A DNA stretch of 64,000 nt from VAZQ01 sp963816745 (GTDB lineage: Bacteria; Pseudomonadota; Alphaproteobacteria; Rhizobiales; Xanthobacteraceae). The translations under genes were made by a program, and so were the position numbers. A model generated the notes under the pieces. It saw only the letters and a program-made list of their open reading frames with translations. It was not told the origin of the DNA and did no database searches. The stretch lies in NCBI GenBank assembly GCA_963816745.1, contig CAWFLQ010000005.1, positions 1-64,000 on the forward strand. The letters run 5' to 3'. Positions 52,493 through 62,942 of this stretch are shown here, piece after piece. The stretch's first letter is position 1; each line of letters opens with the position of its first letter.

Positions 52493-54124
52493 ATGCCGCC
52501 GCGATTCTCCATCGTCATTCCCACGCTGCGACGCCCGGATACGCTCCGGCACGCTCTCGCAACTGCGGTCGCGCAGGCGTACGAGGACTTTGAGATCGTC
52601 GTCCAAAATAACGGTGCCGACCCCGAGACCGCGGCGCTCTTGCACGAGCTCGATGATCCCCGCGTCCGCCATTTTGCGTCCGAAGCGGTCGTCCCGATGA
52701 CCGAGAATTGGGAGGTGGCCCTCGCCAATGCTTCCGGCGAGTTCATCACCTTCATCGGCGACGACGATGGCCTGTTTCCGGATGCATGCCGATCCGCCGC
52801 CGATATTTTCGATCGCACCGGTGCGGAGATCGTGAGCTGGCATCCCTATTGCTACTATTGGCCCGATTACCTGCACCCGGAGCTGCGTAACCGGCTGGTC
52901 GCCATGGTCAACTACGACTTTCACATTCAAGTCGTGTCTTCGCAGGATCAGCTTCAGAAATTCTATCGTTTCGCGATCGACTACTCGCGCCTCCCGATGA
53001 TCTACAACTCGTTTGTCCGACGCTCGGTCATCGAACGGGTCACGACGACGATCGGCCGCTATTTCGTGGGACTGAATCCCGATGCGACATCCGGCATCGC
53101 GAACGCCGCGCATACGCCGCAGTTCGTGCACGTGTCGAGACCGCTGTCGATGACCGGCCTCTCAGAGACACAGCACCGGACACAATACTTTTTTCTCCGA
53201 CCGCGCACAGGCTTCCGCGGACCAGGTCAAGCGTGATTTCGGAGTCGTCCGAATGGACGATCGACTCGTTCCAATCGACAACCTCCAGATTTATCTGGCC
53301 AATGACATGCTTCTTCTGCGCGATCGTATTCCATCGATGCCGATCGGACGCAATTCGATTTCTATCGATTGATCCAAACGATGGCCGCCGCCATCAATGA
53401 CCGTCTGGAGTTTTACGAAGACACGCTTGCAGCAATCCGGCGCCTGGCGGAGCGCCATCATGTCGATTTGGCCGACATCGCGATCCCTGCACCACTTGGA
53501 AGGAGACGCACGCTCGAGTGTGGCACAGCCGTCGTCGGCCCCAACCGCATTCAGTTCGTGATCGACGGGAACGCAATTCCCCTCGCCAACGTTGCCGACG
53601 CAATTCGATTGATGCAACAATTCATGCCGCCTGCGGCCGACATTGGCAGCGGTCGTGATCAGGGACGCGAGGGGTGCCGGCGAGATAGTCGTCCAGCGTG
53701 GCGAGATCCCTTGCGTTCGGATTCGGGGGCAACGGCGTGCTTGGCCTTGCCGACGGTTGGGGCGAACCGGAGGATTGGGGCACCTGGTCCGTTTCCAAGC
53801 GAGCCCGCATCCGGTTGTCGGTCGGGAAAGCCGGCAAGGGACCGATCCACGCCGAGCTGCGGTACCGCGCCTTCGTGCATGAGAGGCACCGCTCGTCTCG
53901 ACATCGCGTGCAGAGTGGAAGGGCAGGATGTCGCCGCATGGAGCTGCATCGATGCCGCTCCAGTCCGGACCCAGCGCTTGACGATACCGGCCGACGTCGT
54001 TTCGGCAAACGGAACCATCGACCTCGAGTTCTCGATCTCCGAGCCGCGTTCGCCGGCCGAAATCGGAGCGAGCTCCGATGTGCGCCTGTTGGGCATCGGA
54101 ATCGAAACCTTGAGCTTCCGCTAG
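52493..54124 (+). pseudogene. GT2 glycosyltransferase with C-terminal beta-rich module, about five frameshifts
   Basis: The intact first 230 residues show a GT-A glycosyltransferase: RFSIVIPTLRRPDTLRHALA, DFEIVVQNNGADPETAALLH and the DxD-like FITFIGDDDGLFPDA. Beyond 53186 the frame changes repeatedly: DQVKRDFGVVRMDDRLVPID, then LEFYEDTLAAIRRLAERHHV, then AAVVIRDARGAGEIVVQRGE, then GFGGNGVLGLADGWGEPEDW, then ACRVEGQDVAAWSCIDAAPV to LLGIGIETLSFR at 54124. The last 145 residues form a beta-rich module repeated in the sulfotransferase protein at 56553 and resembling the domain I recall as DUF7024. Most breaks equal one extra base. It opens the glycan island. Confidence 0.72.
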
Positions 54125-54330
54125 GCGGTAGGCAAATCGAATTCGACACTGGCCGACGTGCCGGCGCAGCTCAGCCGGCCCATCAAGAAATGGTTGACGA
54201 CGACTGAGCGACAGCAAGTCTATACCTTGCGGTGTGCGGCGCCCCGCACCAATTGCGGTTGCCGAACAGCCCCGGCAACGCCTGGGTTTGGTGCAGCGCC
54301 ACCTGCAAGCCTGGCAATCACACCCGGATT

Positions 54331-55277
54331 TCACCCGTCTCGGCGCGGCAGCCGGCGACGAAGCGAGCGCATGGCTGCCTTCAACGCATGGCTCAGTAGT
54401 CGATCCGACGAACTCAGCGTCCGCGTTGCTTTGCGAATTGCGTCGATACCGATGACATCCATCATCGAGTCCGTGCGGGTTGATCTGTCACCTGGGCTGT
54501 CTCGGCCGGCCAGTGCCGGCGGCATGTCGGCAAACATCGTGCTCAGCTTTACAGCCTCGTTACGAAACGCGGCCAAGACCTCCTCGTTCGCAGCTTGCTT
54601 CCAGGTCTTGAAGCCGTCGAACATATTGGGAGGAAGCTGAAAGTGCACCCCGAGATCCATCCGTTCACTGGGCAAGTAGAATCGGCTGAGGCCGTCAAAA
54701 TGCACCGCCGCATAGTCCGACCCCGCCAGAAGATACTCCCATTTCGAATGCGAACTCGATGCGGGTCTCTGCAATCGTCGCTTCCACGACAATGACCGTC
54801 GGCCGATAGCGCCGTAAATCGAGGCCCGCTAGAACTTCGCGCTCCCAGCCTTCGACGTCGATCTTGAGGAAATCGATGGGACGATTTCCGCAGTGGTCGT
54901 CGAGAATGCTCGTCAGCGGCAACACCGCGACGGTTCGCGGCATGACGGTCATGCCTTCCGCCCGGGCACGCACGCAACTGTCCGAATCGAATGAAGACAA
55001 TTCATTCACCGACATCTGGAAATACGGCGCGTCCCCCTCGAGCGCGCCCGCCCCACAATTCAAATTGACGTCACGCACCCGCTCGGCCACGAGCCTTTGG
55101 TAGAATGTCGGGTTTGGTTCGATGTTAATGCCGCTCCAGCCGAGGTCGTAGAACCACTTGGTGACACTCAGCTCGACGGGATCGCCCGCACCCACATCGA
55201 CATAGAATCCCGTCGGTTCGGTCGCGGAAGACCCGCGCAAGCATGACATCCTCGAAATTTTGCGCGTACGTAATCAT
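54331..55277 (-). pseudogene. FkbM-family methyltransferase, two frameshifts
   Basis: About 315 residues when joined. The family start MITYAQNFEDVMLARVFRDR is at 55277; one extra base near 55225 leads to GFYVDVGAGDPVELSVTKWF, NLNCGAGALEGDAPYFQMSV and DFLKIDVEGWEREVLAGLDL (SAM-binding and catalytic region). A second near 54745 leads to HSKWEYLLAGSDYAAVHFDG and the helical tail ending at 54331. FkbM enzymes O-methylate sugars or polyketides; here a glycan is the natural target. It is the only minus-strand gene among the plus-strand transferases and sits between two GT2 genes. Confidence 0.78.
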
Positions 55278-55501
55278 GGGAAAAAGGTGCACTTGCCGTG
55301 AGCGTACCTACTCGAAACGAGATGAGCCGCGCGGGCCGATCGCGAAGCGTCGGCCTTCTGACGACCGAGCGGCGCTCTCGGATCGCCTCGCGGCCAGTCC
55401 GGATTCGCTCCTGATCCTCGGCACGCGGCCGTTTGACTGGCGACGGGCGATCGTGATCGTGGTACATGCAGCATGGAACTGGCCCAAAGCACCACCGGCT
55501 C

Positions 55502-56515
55502 ATGGCAATAGACGACAATTCCAGAGCTCGCCCGCCTCGCCGAACGGCTCGACCAAGCTCGAGAAACGTCTCGCGGGCATCGAGCGGACCGCCGACCGCA
55601 TCCACGACCTCGTTCAGACCCGATTGCGGCGGCCCTGGCGCGACAAATTCCGACCAAGGCTTTGGCACTATCGGCAGTATGCGCCACAAGCGCTGCATAG
55701 TGCCAAGCGTCTACGCGGCACAAACGGTGCCGGAGAAGGCGCCACGCATCGCTGTCGTTACGCCGTCCTACAACCAGGTGAGGTACCTGCGAGCGACGAT
55801 CGACAGCGTGCTCGCGCAGAACTATCCGAACGTCGCCTACGTCGTCGAGGACGGCGGCTCGACGGACGGAACGCGGCAGCTGCTCGAATCCTACGGCGAC
55901 CGGGTCGCGTGGCGGAGCGAGCGGGATGCCGGCCAGGCAAGTGCCATCAATCGCGGCTTTGCCCGGGTCGACGGCGAGATCATGGCCTATCTCAACAGCG
56001 ACGATATTTTGCTCCCGGGCGCGCTCGCCTATGTCGCGCAGACCTTCCTGGCCAGCCCCGGACGTCGACGTCGTCTATGGTCATCGGATTTTCATCGATG
56101 AGGACGGCGCGGAAATCGGTCGGTGGGTGCTGCCGCCGCACGACCGGAAGACCCTCAAATGGGCGGACTATATCCCGCAAGAGACCATGTTCTGGCGCCG
56201 CCGAGTCTGGGACAAGGTCGGGACCGATCGACGAAAGTTTTCACTACGCCCTCGACTGGGACTTCGCTCTTCGCGCGCAGGCGGCAGGATTTCGCTTCAA
56301 GCGCTGCCGCGATTCCTCGCCTGCTTCCGCGTCCACGACGCGCAGAAGTCGACCGCGATGATGGACGTCGGCAGCAACGAGCAACGTCGATTGCGCCGAA
56401 GGCTCACCTCGGATATGATCCGGACGGAGCGGAGATTCACCGTGCGACGCGCGGATATTTGCGTCGCCACGTTCTGTTCCATGGGCTCTACCGGTCGGGT
56501 CTGTTCAAGTACTGA
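55502..56515 (+). pseudogene. GT2 glycosyltransferase, about seven frameshifts
   Basis: A heavily broken GT-A glycosyltransferase of roughly 335 residues. Pieces in order: MAIDDNSRA, ELARLAERLDQARE, KLEKRLAGIERTADRIHDLV, RIAVVTPSYNQVRYLRATID with SVLAQNYPNVAYVVEDGGST and DGEIMAYLNSDDILLPGALA (DxD region), DVDVVYGHRIFIDEDGAEIG, PIDESFHYALDWDFALRAQA, LPRFLACFRVHDAQKST and HLGYDPDGAEIHRATRGYLR. Five breaks equal an extra base and two a missing base. The N-terminal segment resembles the coiled leader seen in Bradyrhizobium relatives. The start is uncertain. The whole fold is represented, so the ancestor was a complete enzyme. Confidence 0.7.
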
Positions 56516-56552
56516 TCTACAATCCAGACGACACGTCACAAAAGGACGGATC

Positions 56553-57715
56553 GTGATCATCTGGCTTGCGTCATATCCGCGCTCGGGAAATACGTTCTTC
56601 CGTGCACTGCTGAAGCACGTCTACGACGTCGTCGTTTATGAGCCGTATCCTTCGGACCCCGCCCACGCGGCGCCGTTCAAGGAAATCATAGGCGACGGGC
56701 AATTGTCGCTCCCCCTCGCGGAGATGAGCCGGCGAGATGATCGCTACATCGTAAAGACGCATGACATGCCCTCGGACGACTATCCTGCTATTTACCTCGT
56801 GCGTGATGGACGTGACGCATTGCTCTCCCACGCCCGGTTCGTGCTCGACTACGACTGTGCATCGGCCAGTCCGAATGGATATTACGGGACGCTACGACAG
56901 CTGATCGAGACGCCTCCGTTCGGCGGGTGGAGCGCCAATGTCATGGCGTGGACCACCCGGCGCGCGTCAACGGTCGTGGTGAAATTCGAGGAGCTGATCG
57001 TCGCGCCCCTGCGACGAGCTGCGGCGAGCCATGTCGGCCATCGGCGTTGCGCCTGCGGAAATCCGTTCCATCGATCCGCCCAGTTTTGACGATCTGCATC
57101 GCAAGATACCGCAATTCTTCCGCGCTGGACGCGTTGGCGCATGGCGGCAAGAAATGCCGGACGATCTGCACGCGCTATTCTGGCATCGGCACGGAGATGC
57201 GATGCGCAAGATGGGCTACACGGATGGTGAGCTCTCGGCGCTGGAAATTTGCCAGGCCGAAGGATCCATTCGTCCAGCCCGTACGCGCAGGCACAACGCT
57301 AACGTTCGGAAACTCTGGAAATGGGATATTCGCACTGGTGCATGGTTGGGGCGTGCCTGAGAAATGGGGAACCTGGTCGGTGGCGGAGCAGGCATCACTG
57401 AAGTTCACACCCGAACCGGACCAGGATTTTCCCCTTGAGGCTGGTCTGAAGTACCGCTCATTCATTCCCCATGCCGACTGCACGCTTCGCGTCGCATGTC
57501 GCGCGAGTGGCATGGAAATAGCTTCATGGACGTGCACACCCGCGGCGCGGTCGGGCGTGCAACGTCTGACCATACCCGCAGACTCGCTTGGTCCCGACGG
57601 CGCCATCACGCTGGAGTTCGTGATCTCCGAGCCACGGTCCCCGGCCGAGTTCGGGTTGAGCCCGGACAGCCGATTGCTGGGGATCGGTGTTGAATCATTC
57701 CATTTCACCGCTTAG
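56553..57715 (+). pseudogene. Sulfotransferase fused to a C-terminal beta-rich module, two frameshifts
   Basis: About 387 residues. The N-terminal sulfotransferase domain has the PAPS 5'-phosphosulfate loop IIWLASYPRSGNTFFRALLK and the 3'-phosphate motif IYLVRDGRDALLSHARFVLD, with VVVKFEELIVAPL closing the core. One extra base near 57020 leads to AIGVAPAEIRSIDPPSFDDL and RHGDAMRKMGYTDGELSALE; a second near 57262 leads to the module TLTFGNSGNGIFALVHGWGV, EKWGTWSVAEQASLKF, LTIPADSLGPDGAITLEFVI, SEPRSPAEFGLSPDSRLLG. This module matches the end of the GT2 protein at 52493. The fusion implies sulfation of a glycan. Start GTG 56553, with AGGA upstream. Confidence 0.75.
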
Positions 57716-58019
57716 CCGCCGGTGCGCAGACGCCATATCCGATACTGTGGCGTCTCGAGCACGACCTCACTATTTGGATCTCGCTCGCTCCGGTGCGTCA
57801 AACGAAAGAAGCCCGTGTGTCAAATCGGCGTGGCCAATTTCGACAGGCACATACCGTCTTTCTAACCCTGCCTTTCTAACCCTGCGCTATCGCAGCAGCA
57901 GACCGCGTCAACGCGAGGGTCGCCTTGATGCTGCAGTCGATCTGCGGGGTCAAAATGCAGATTATCCATTTGTCAGGTCGCCGGCCCGTCGGATAAATCG
58001 CAACCCAGCGCCTTTTTCG
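57716..58019. other. Gene-free convergent gap
   Basis: Between the sulfotransferase stop and the membrane-protein stop. No credible gene or strong hairpin was found. An 11-bp direct repeat, TTTCTAACCCTGC, occurs twice in tandem near 57860-57890. Confidence 0.4.
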
Positions 58020-60822
58020 TCAATTTTCCAGCTTGATCGACTTCAACAAGACGGACACAAGGCGGCCATCCGGCGCAGGCAGCCGAACCGACTTATCGGC
58101 ACGAATCTCGATCCAGCGTGGTCCGCTTGCCTGCAGGCAAGCCCGCGTGCAATTCGAAATCTCCGGGCTCGACTTTTCGACGCGCGATCGGTCGACCATC
58201 CACCGTCAATTCGATGGTGAGACCTGACGCCAGTTCGGCAATGTTGGGAACGCTCCCTTTGACTCGAACGGTGTAAGTATCATCCGCGCTGAGCCGCACC
58301 CGAGCGATGGCGGCCATCCAACCGTCTTCGGAGAAGCCGGAAAACAACAGTCCTTGCTGGAACAAGCCGGCGGGAAAGCGATCGATGGCGGCAGGAGGCG
58401 TCATGGCGCCCGCCTCATCTTCCGTCAGCAACGAGATATTACGCACCCATCCGACGATGATCCGGGGATCGAGGCTGAGATGACGATTGTAAAGATTGGC
58501 CAGTCCGCGTCGAGACGACGTGATGATCTTCTGCGGAGCAACGCCCATATCGATAGCCACATAGGTGCGGTCCTCAATTGTTCGCGCCGTGAGGGGAGCG
58601 GAGAGCATTCGCGCAGCTCCGTGCCCCACAAATCCGACTTCGGACCGATCGGCGCCGAAGACCTCGACTGGTGGCAAGCCCCGTCCGTCGGCGGCGAGCG
58701 GACCGTGCGAGAAATCCAGCAACAGACGCGAACCTGGACGGGCATTGAAGACTTCGAAGAGAACATGCCGTCCTATGGCTTGCATGCCTTCCGAGCTCGC
58801 AAAATCCCGCTCCCGCTGCCATAGAGCGGTGTTGTCAATCACGCCGGGAATGATGGTTCGGCCGAGGGTTGAATCGACGAGGCCCAGATGATTCGAAACA
58901 TCTGCGACCGGCACAAGATAGTATCGCCCATCTTGAGGACGTTTGTGACTGTTGTTGACCACGCTCTGATCTGCGGACGGCGCCAGCAGGATTGTGTTCG
59001 CTGCCGAAGTTTCATCCTGGCTCTTGGATCGGCGGAAACGGTGTACTGGCGAGTTTTCTGCCAGCTTGAATTGACGCGGCTGTTCCAGGGTCGCCGCAAT
59101 GCCCTCCAGACGAAAAATCTCGTTTCGTGCAGCGCTGGCAAACAGCGGGGAAACGCCACCAACAAGACGTTGGATCCCGTTCCAGGCTGCCTCACCGGAG
59201 ACAGTCGTTGCGGTGCGACCGCGCGTGAACGAAGCTATCAAAGTCGCCTGTCCGAATTCAGGTACGTCTAGCAATACGGGCGTGTCGGCGGGCATATGAG
59301 CGAGTTCTTGCAGGCGAACGACTGCGGTTTTCAATCCCACACTCTGTGGCACTGTCGAAGCGATGTGGGCAAACTGGGTCCGCAGGTTGATCGCGATGAG
59401 GCCGGCAACGACCGCTGTCACGAGCAGTGCCCGCGGAGTGCGCTTCGTCGAGATACGCAATAAGAGGCAGGACGACAATACGGTGGTGGTCAGTAGAAAT
59501 GGCTGCACATACATCGCGAGCTTGAACGTGCCGAAGCCCGAGCTATACATGAAAAGAATAATCCCCAACGCAGCCATCACGATGGTTACGACTGCGGCCG
59601 GCTCCCGACGCCGAGCGAGCCGGACCGCGCTTATCAGTGCGAAGATCGTGAGACCGGCGCCGCACAAGATGCCGAGCGGCAGCAAAGCACCTCCGCCGGC
59701 ATAAAACGGCTGGAATCCCCAAAGCGTCGCCAACCCGGAGGGGACCAAGAAAAATGGAAACAATTCGGCAAGGCGCATGACATCTATCGACGCTTGGGCT
59801 TGGCGAAACATGAATGCCAGAACAGCGATTGCATCGGGCGCAATCAATACGATGGCAAGAGTTCCAATTGCGAAAAGCGCGAGAAATCCACGAGCGACGA
59901 ATGGGCGAATGTCGCGCGCGCCGATGGAATGATAGACAATGAACGACAACGCCAGAAAGGGCAGCGCCTCCGGATAGCTCAGGACGAGCAGCGAAAGGAC
60001 GGCCGATGCCAGCACGCCAAATCGGACCAACGCGTTCCATCCCATCCGGTAGAAGGGACCGAGGTAAAACGCGCAGCCAAGTGTCAGCAGCAGCAGCCCC
60101 AAGACTTGGCCGAGCAATTGCAGAACCACGCCGAGGCTGATCATCGCCGCCGAAGACATCAACGTCGCTGCCAGAACCCTGGCCAAGCGATGCGGCGTGG
60201 AGATCAGCGCCGTCGCGGCAAAGATGAGCGAGACGTGGAGCACGACCATGAGCGACATGAAGACCATCGCTCCGTTTTCGCCGGTCAGGGCGATCACCCA
60301 GGCGAGCAGCAGATCCGATGCAGAACGCACTCCGAAGGCCGGGAAAACCGCGAAATAGGCGGCCCAGTCGCTCTGGCGCAGCCAAACATCCTGGGCCGGC
60401 AAGTGAATAAAAGGCTGGTCCACAAGTCGAAGGGCGTCGAGCACGTAGTTCGCCATGTCGGGGTTCACCGCCCCGAGCCACCCTAAACCAAGCGTGAGCA
60501 GCGGCCAACCAACGGCGCCGAAGGCGAAGATGACGATAAAGATGTAAGGCAGGAGACGTGCACCGGGCAGCAGCGGGCGCCACCATGCCCATCCCATGAT
60601 CGCAAAGACGATTGTCGCCCCCGTCAGCGCATGGGCGAATGTTCCGACCGGGAAGCCAAGCCAACTCAGGACATAGATCGGATAGATCGTCGCCACAATG
60701 CCGACTGCGGGCGCCAGCAGTGCGCTGCGCACGAGGTCGCGACGGGTGTACAGCACGAAGACGATGACATAGCCGACAACCCAAAAATAGACGAATAGCG
60801 CGGCCGACAGTACAAATGCCAT
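58020..60822 (-). CDS. Large GT-C-like integral membrane protein with C-terminal beta-rich domain, one frameshift at the end
   Basis: About 934 residues. Roughly 12 membrane helices fill the first 460 residues (e.g. FVLSAALFVYFWVVGYVIVF, LLPYIFIVIFAFGAVGWPLL). A periplasmic loop with GWLGAVNPDMANYVLDALRL and an acidic region suggests a GT-C transferase or glycan-export protein. A large soluble C-terminal region follows, with DTPVLLDVPEFGQATLIASF, and a final beta domain: RVRLSADDTYTVRVKGSVPN, TIELTVDGRPIARRKVEPGD. One extra base near 58133 moves the frame to WIEIRADKSVRLPAPDGRLV, ending at 58020. ATG 60822 has GAGGG upstream. No signature proves a specific activity. Confidence 0.72.
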
Positions 60823-61142
60823 CAAACCAACCCTCGCGAATTCATGGCATCAACACGCATGGTCCAGACGACCGATTTCGTCGGACCGGTCTGTTATTGC
60901 TCGGGCCACTAGACCGAGAAGATTCCGGTGTTTCGAGGACGGGATACTATTCGAAGTTTGGCGGGGCCCGGCTAGTCGATTTTGCGGTCGCAAAATGTCG
61001 CGTCCGATATCTTCTATTCGGGTACGCGGTTCGTTGACAAGAGCAGGCTTTTGATCCAATCAAGTCCAGCCAAGGTGCCAATCCTCGATCGATAAATGGA
61101 GCTGCCCGCGATATCTGCTCGCAATTTTGAAGATGTTCCGCG
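60823..61142. other. Gene-free divergent promoter gap
   Basis: About 320 nt between the divergent membrane-protein and GT2 genes, AT-richer than the surroundings in places. No coding frame or clear operator was recognised. Presumably contains both promoters. Confidence 0.4.
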
Positions 61143-62172
61143 ATGATGCACCTCCCGCCCAGCCCGTCCGATCAGGGCCAGACCAACGTAGGTCCGGACG
61201 CGCCGCTGATCTCGGTCGTGGTGCCGGTTTACAAGGAAGAGAGCAGCATCCGCCCTTTTCTGGCGCGCACGGTACCTGTGCTCGAGCAGCTCGGGACATA
61301 CGAAATCATCTTCTGCCTGGACCCGGCGCCGGATCGGACTGAAGTCAAAATCCTCGAGGAGGCCGCGCGCAATCCGCGTATCGGCCTTCTGGTCTTCAGC
61401 CGCCGCTTCGGACAGCCGGCCGCCACCATGGCCGGAATCTTCAATTGTCGCGGCGATTGGTGCGTCGTCATCGATGTGGACCTGCAAGACCCTCCGGAGG
61501 TCATCGGGACTTTATGGTCCAGGGCGCAAGAGGGCTTCGACGTTGTCACCGCGCGTCGTGCTCACACGCGAAGGCGAGACGTGGATCAAACGCGCGGTCT
61601 CGCGTCTCGGCTACAGCCTGATCAACGAGATCGCCGAAGTCCCGATCCCACGCAACACCGGGGATTTTCGCCTGATAAGCCGGCGTGTGGTCGAAGAATT
61701 GCGCGGGTTGAGCGAGACGCATGGCTTCTTGCGCGGACTTGTCGCGCTCGTCGGGTTTCCGCAGACCGAGGTGCTGTATGAACGCGACGCGCGGCACGCC
61801 GGCCAAGGCAACTACAACCGATATCTCGGGTCGTTGAAGATCGGCTTCAACGGCGTGTTCGGATTTTCCACGTTCCCATTGCAAATCATGATGTGGGCGG
61901 GATTCTTGATCGCGACCCTGAGTGCGTGCGGGGTTTTGATCATGGTCACGCTCAAGATCATTTACGGCGATGACTATCCCCTGGGTATTCCGACCATCAC
62001 GGTGCTCGTGCTTTTCATCGGCGGCGTCCAACTCGCGGCAATCGGCGTGCTCGGCGAATATGTCGGCCGCATCTACGATGAAGTTCGCCGCCGTCCGCCT
62101 TACATCGTCGACCGCGCGGTCAATGCGGTTGTTCGCGACCCACGTGGACCGCATTCCGGAAAGCCCGCGTGA
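61143..62172 (+). CDS. GT2 polyprenyl-phosphate glycosyltransferase (DPM/GtrB-like), one frameshift
   Basis: About 343 residues. GT-A domain: LISVVVPVYKEESSIRPFLA, IIFCLDPAPDRTEVKILEEA, FSRRFGQPAATMAGIFNCRG and the DxD in VIDVDLQDPPEVIGTLW. Near 61555 one extra base changes the frame to REGETWIKRAVSRLGYSLIN, RNTGDFRLISRRVVEELRGL and FLRGLVALVGFPQTEVLYER. Two C-terminal membrane helices (IMMWAGFLIATLSACGVLIM and VLVLFIGGVQLAAIGVLGEY) and EYVGRIYDEVRRRPPYIV are typical of GtrB/ArnC-type enzymes that load undecaprenyl phosphate. It heads a tightly overlapping three-gene operon. Confidence 0.87.
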
Positions 62173-62942
62173 ACGGAACGCCAGGACAATCGGAGGTCTC
62201 GGCCGCCGCGAATGCGGCCTATTTCCTTGAGCACTTGCGCGAATATCATGATTCCGTGGCAACCATCGACACCTACAAGACCTTGCACGATTTCGTATCG
62301 AAAGAGGTCGAGGGGGTGAACGAGCTGCTCGACGTCGGCAACGGCGGTGTTTTCGTCTACGACACGTCGCGGATCGGAACAATTACGGCGGTCGACCTGT
62401 TTCTCGAGGACTTGCCGCCTGAGATTATCAAGACATATTTTCCGGGCAATGCACGAGCACAGCGAGGAAGCGCCCTGGCGCTACCCGCAAACGACAACAC
62501 GTTCGACATGGTCTTGATGGTGATGCTGCTCCATCACCTGACCGGAACGGATTGGCAATCGAGTTGGCTGAATGCCCGCCAAGCCATGCGGGAAGCGTGG
62601 CGGGTGCTCAAACCGGGCGGGCGGCTATTGGTGGTCGAATCCTGTGTTCCGAGGTGGTTCTTCCAACTCGAAAAACCCGCGCTTTGGCTTTTGTCACGTC
62701 TCTTGAAAACGATATTCTCTCACCCGATCACGCTGCAGTTTCCAGCCGCGATGATCGCGGATGAGCTTCGAGATAGATTTGAATCCGTGCAAGCTCGTTC
62801 CATTCCGAAAGGGAGGTTCGTACTGCAGTTCGGCATCAAGACAGCCTCATTTCTCACTCCAGCAATGCCGTTCGCCTTCAGTGCAATAAAAAGACTTCGG
62901 GACCCCGGCGAGATGGACCGGAGCATTTCCGGTGTCGCCTAG
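62169..62942 (+). CDS. Class I SAM-dependent methyltransferase
   Basis: A 257-residue methyltransferase starting at GTG 62169, overlapping the previous stop (GTGA). The SAM region reads GVNELLDVGNGGVFVYDTSR and TAVDLFLEDLPPEIIKTYF; strand 4 is NTFDMVLMVMLLHHLTG, followed by WRVLKPGGRLLVVESCVPRW. The C-terminal third has two long hydrophobic helices around FFQLEKPALWLLSRLLKTIF and FSHPITLQFPAAMIADELRD, suggesting membrane association. It probably methylates a glycan or a lipid-linked sugar made by the operon. The next gene overlaps its stop. Confidence 0.85.
   Translation: MNGTPGQSEVSAAANAAYFLEHLREYHDSVATIDTYKTLHDFVSKEVEGVNELLDVGNGGVFVYDTSRIGTITAVDLFLEDLPPEIIKTYFPGNARAQRGSALALPANDNTFDMVLMVMLLHHLTGTDWQSSWLNARQAMREAWRVLKPGGRLLVVESCVPRWFFQLEKPALWLLSRLLKTIFSHPITLQFPAAMIADELRDRFESVQARSIPKGRFVLQFGIKTASFLTPAMPFAFSAIKRLRDPGEMDRSISGVA

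Noticed and set aside
3564..62172. Programmed ribosomal frameshifting as an explanation of the broken genes.
   Set aside because: Breaks occur in unrelated families, several per gene, without conserved slippery sites; families concerned are not known to use recoding.
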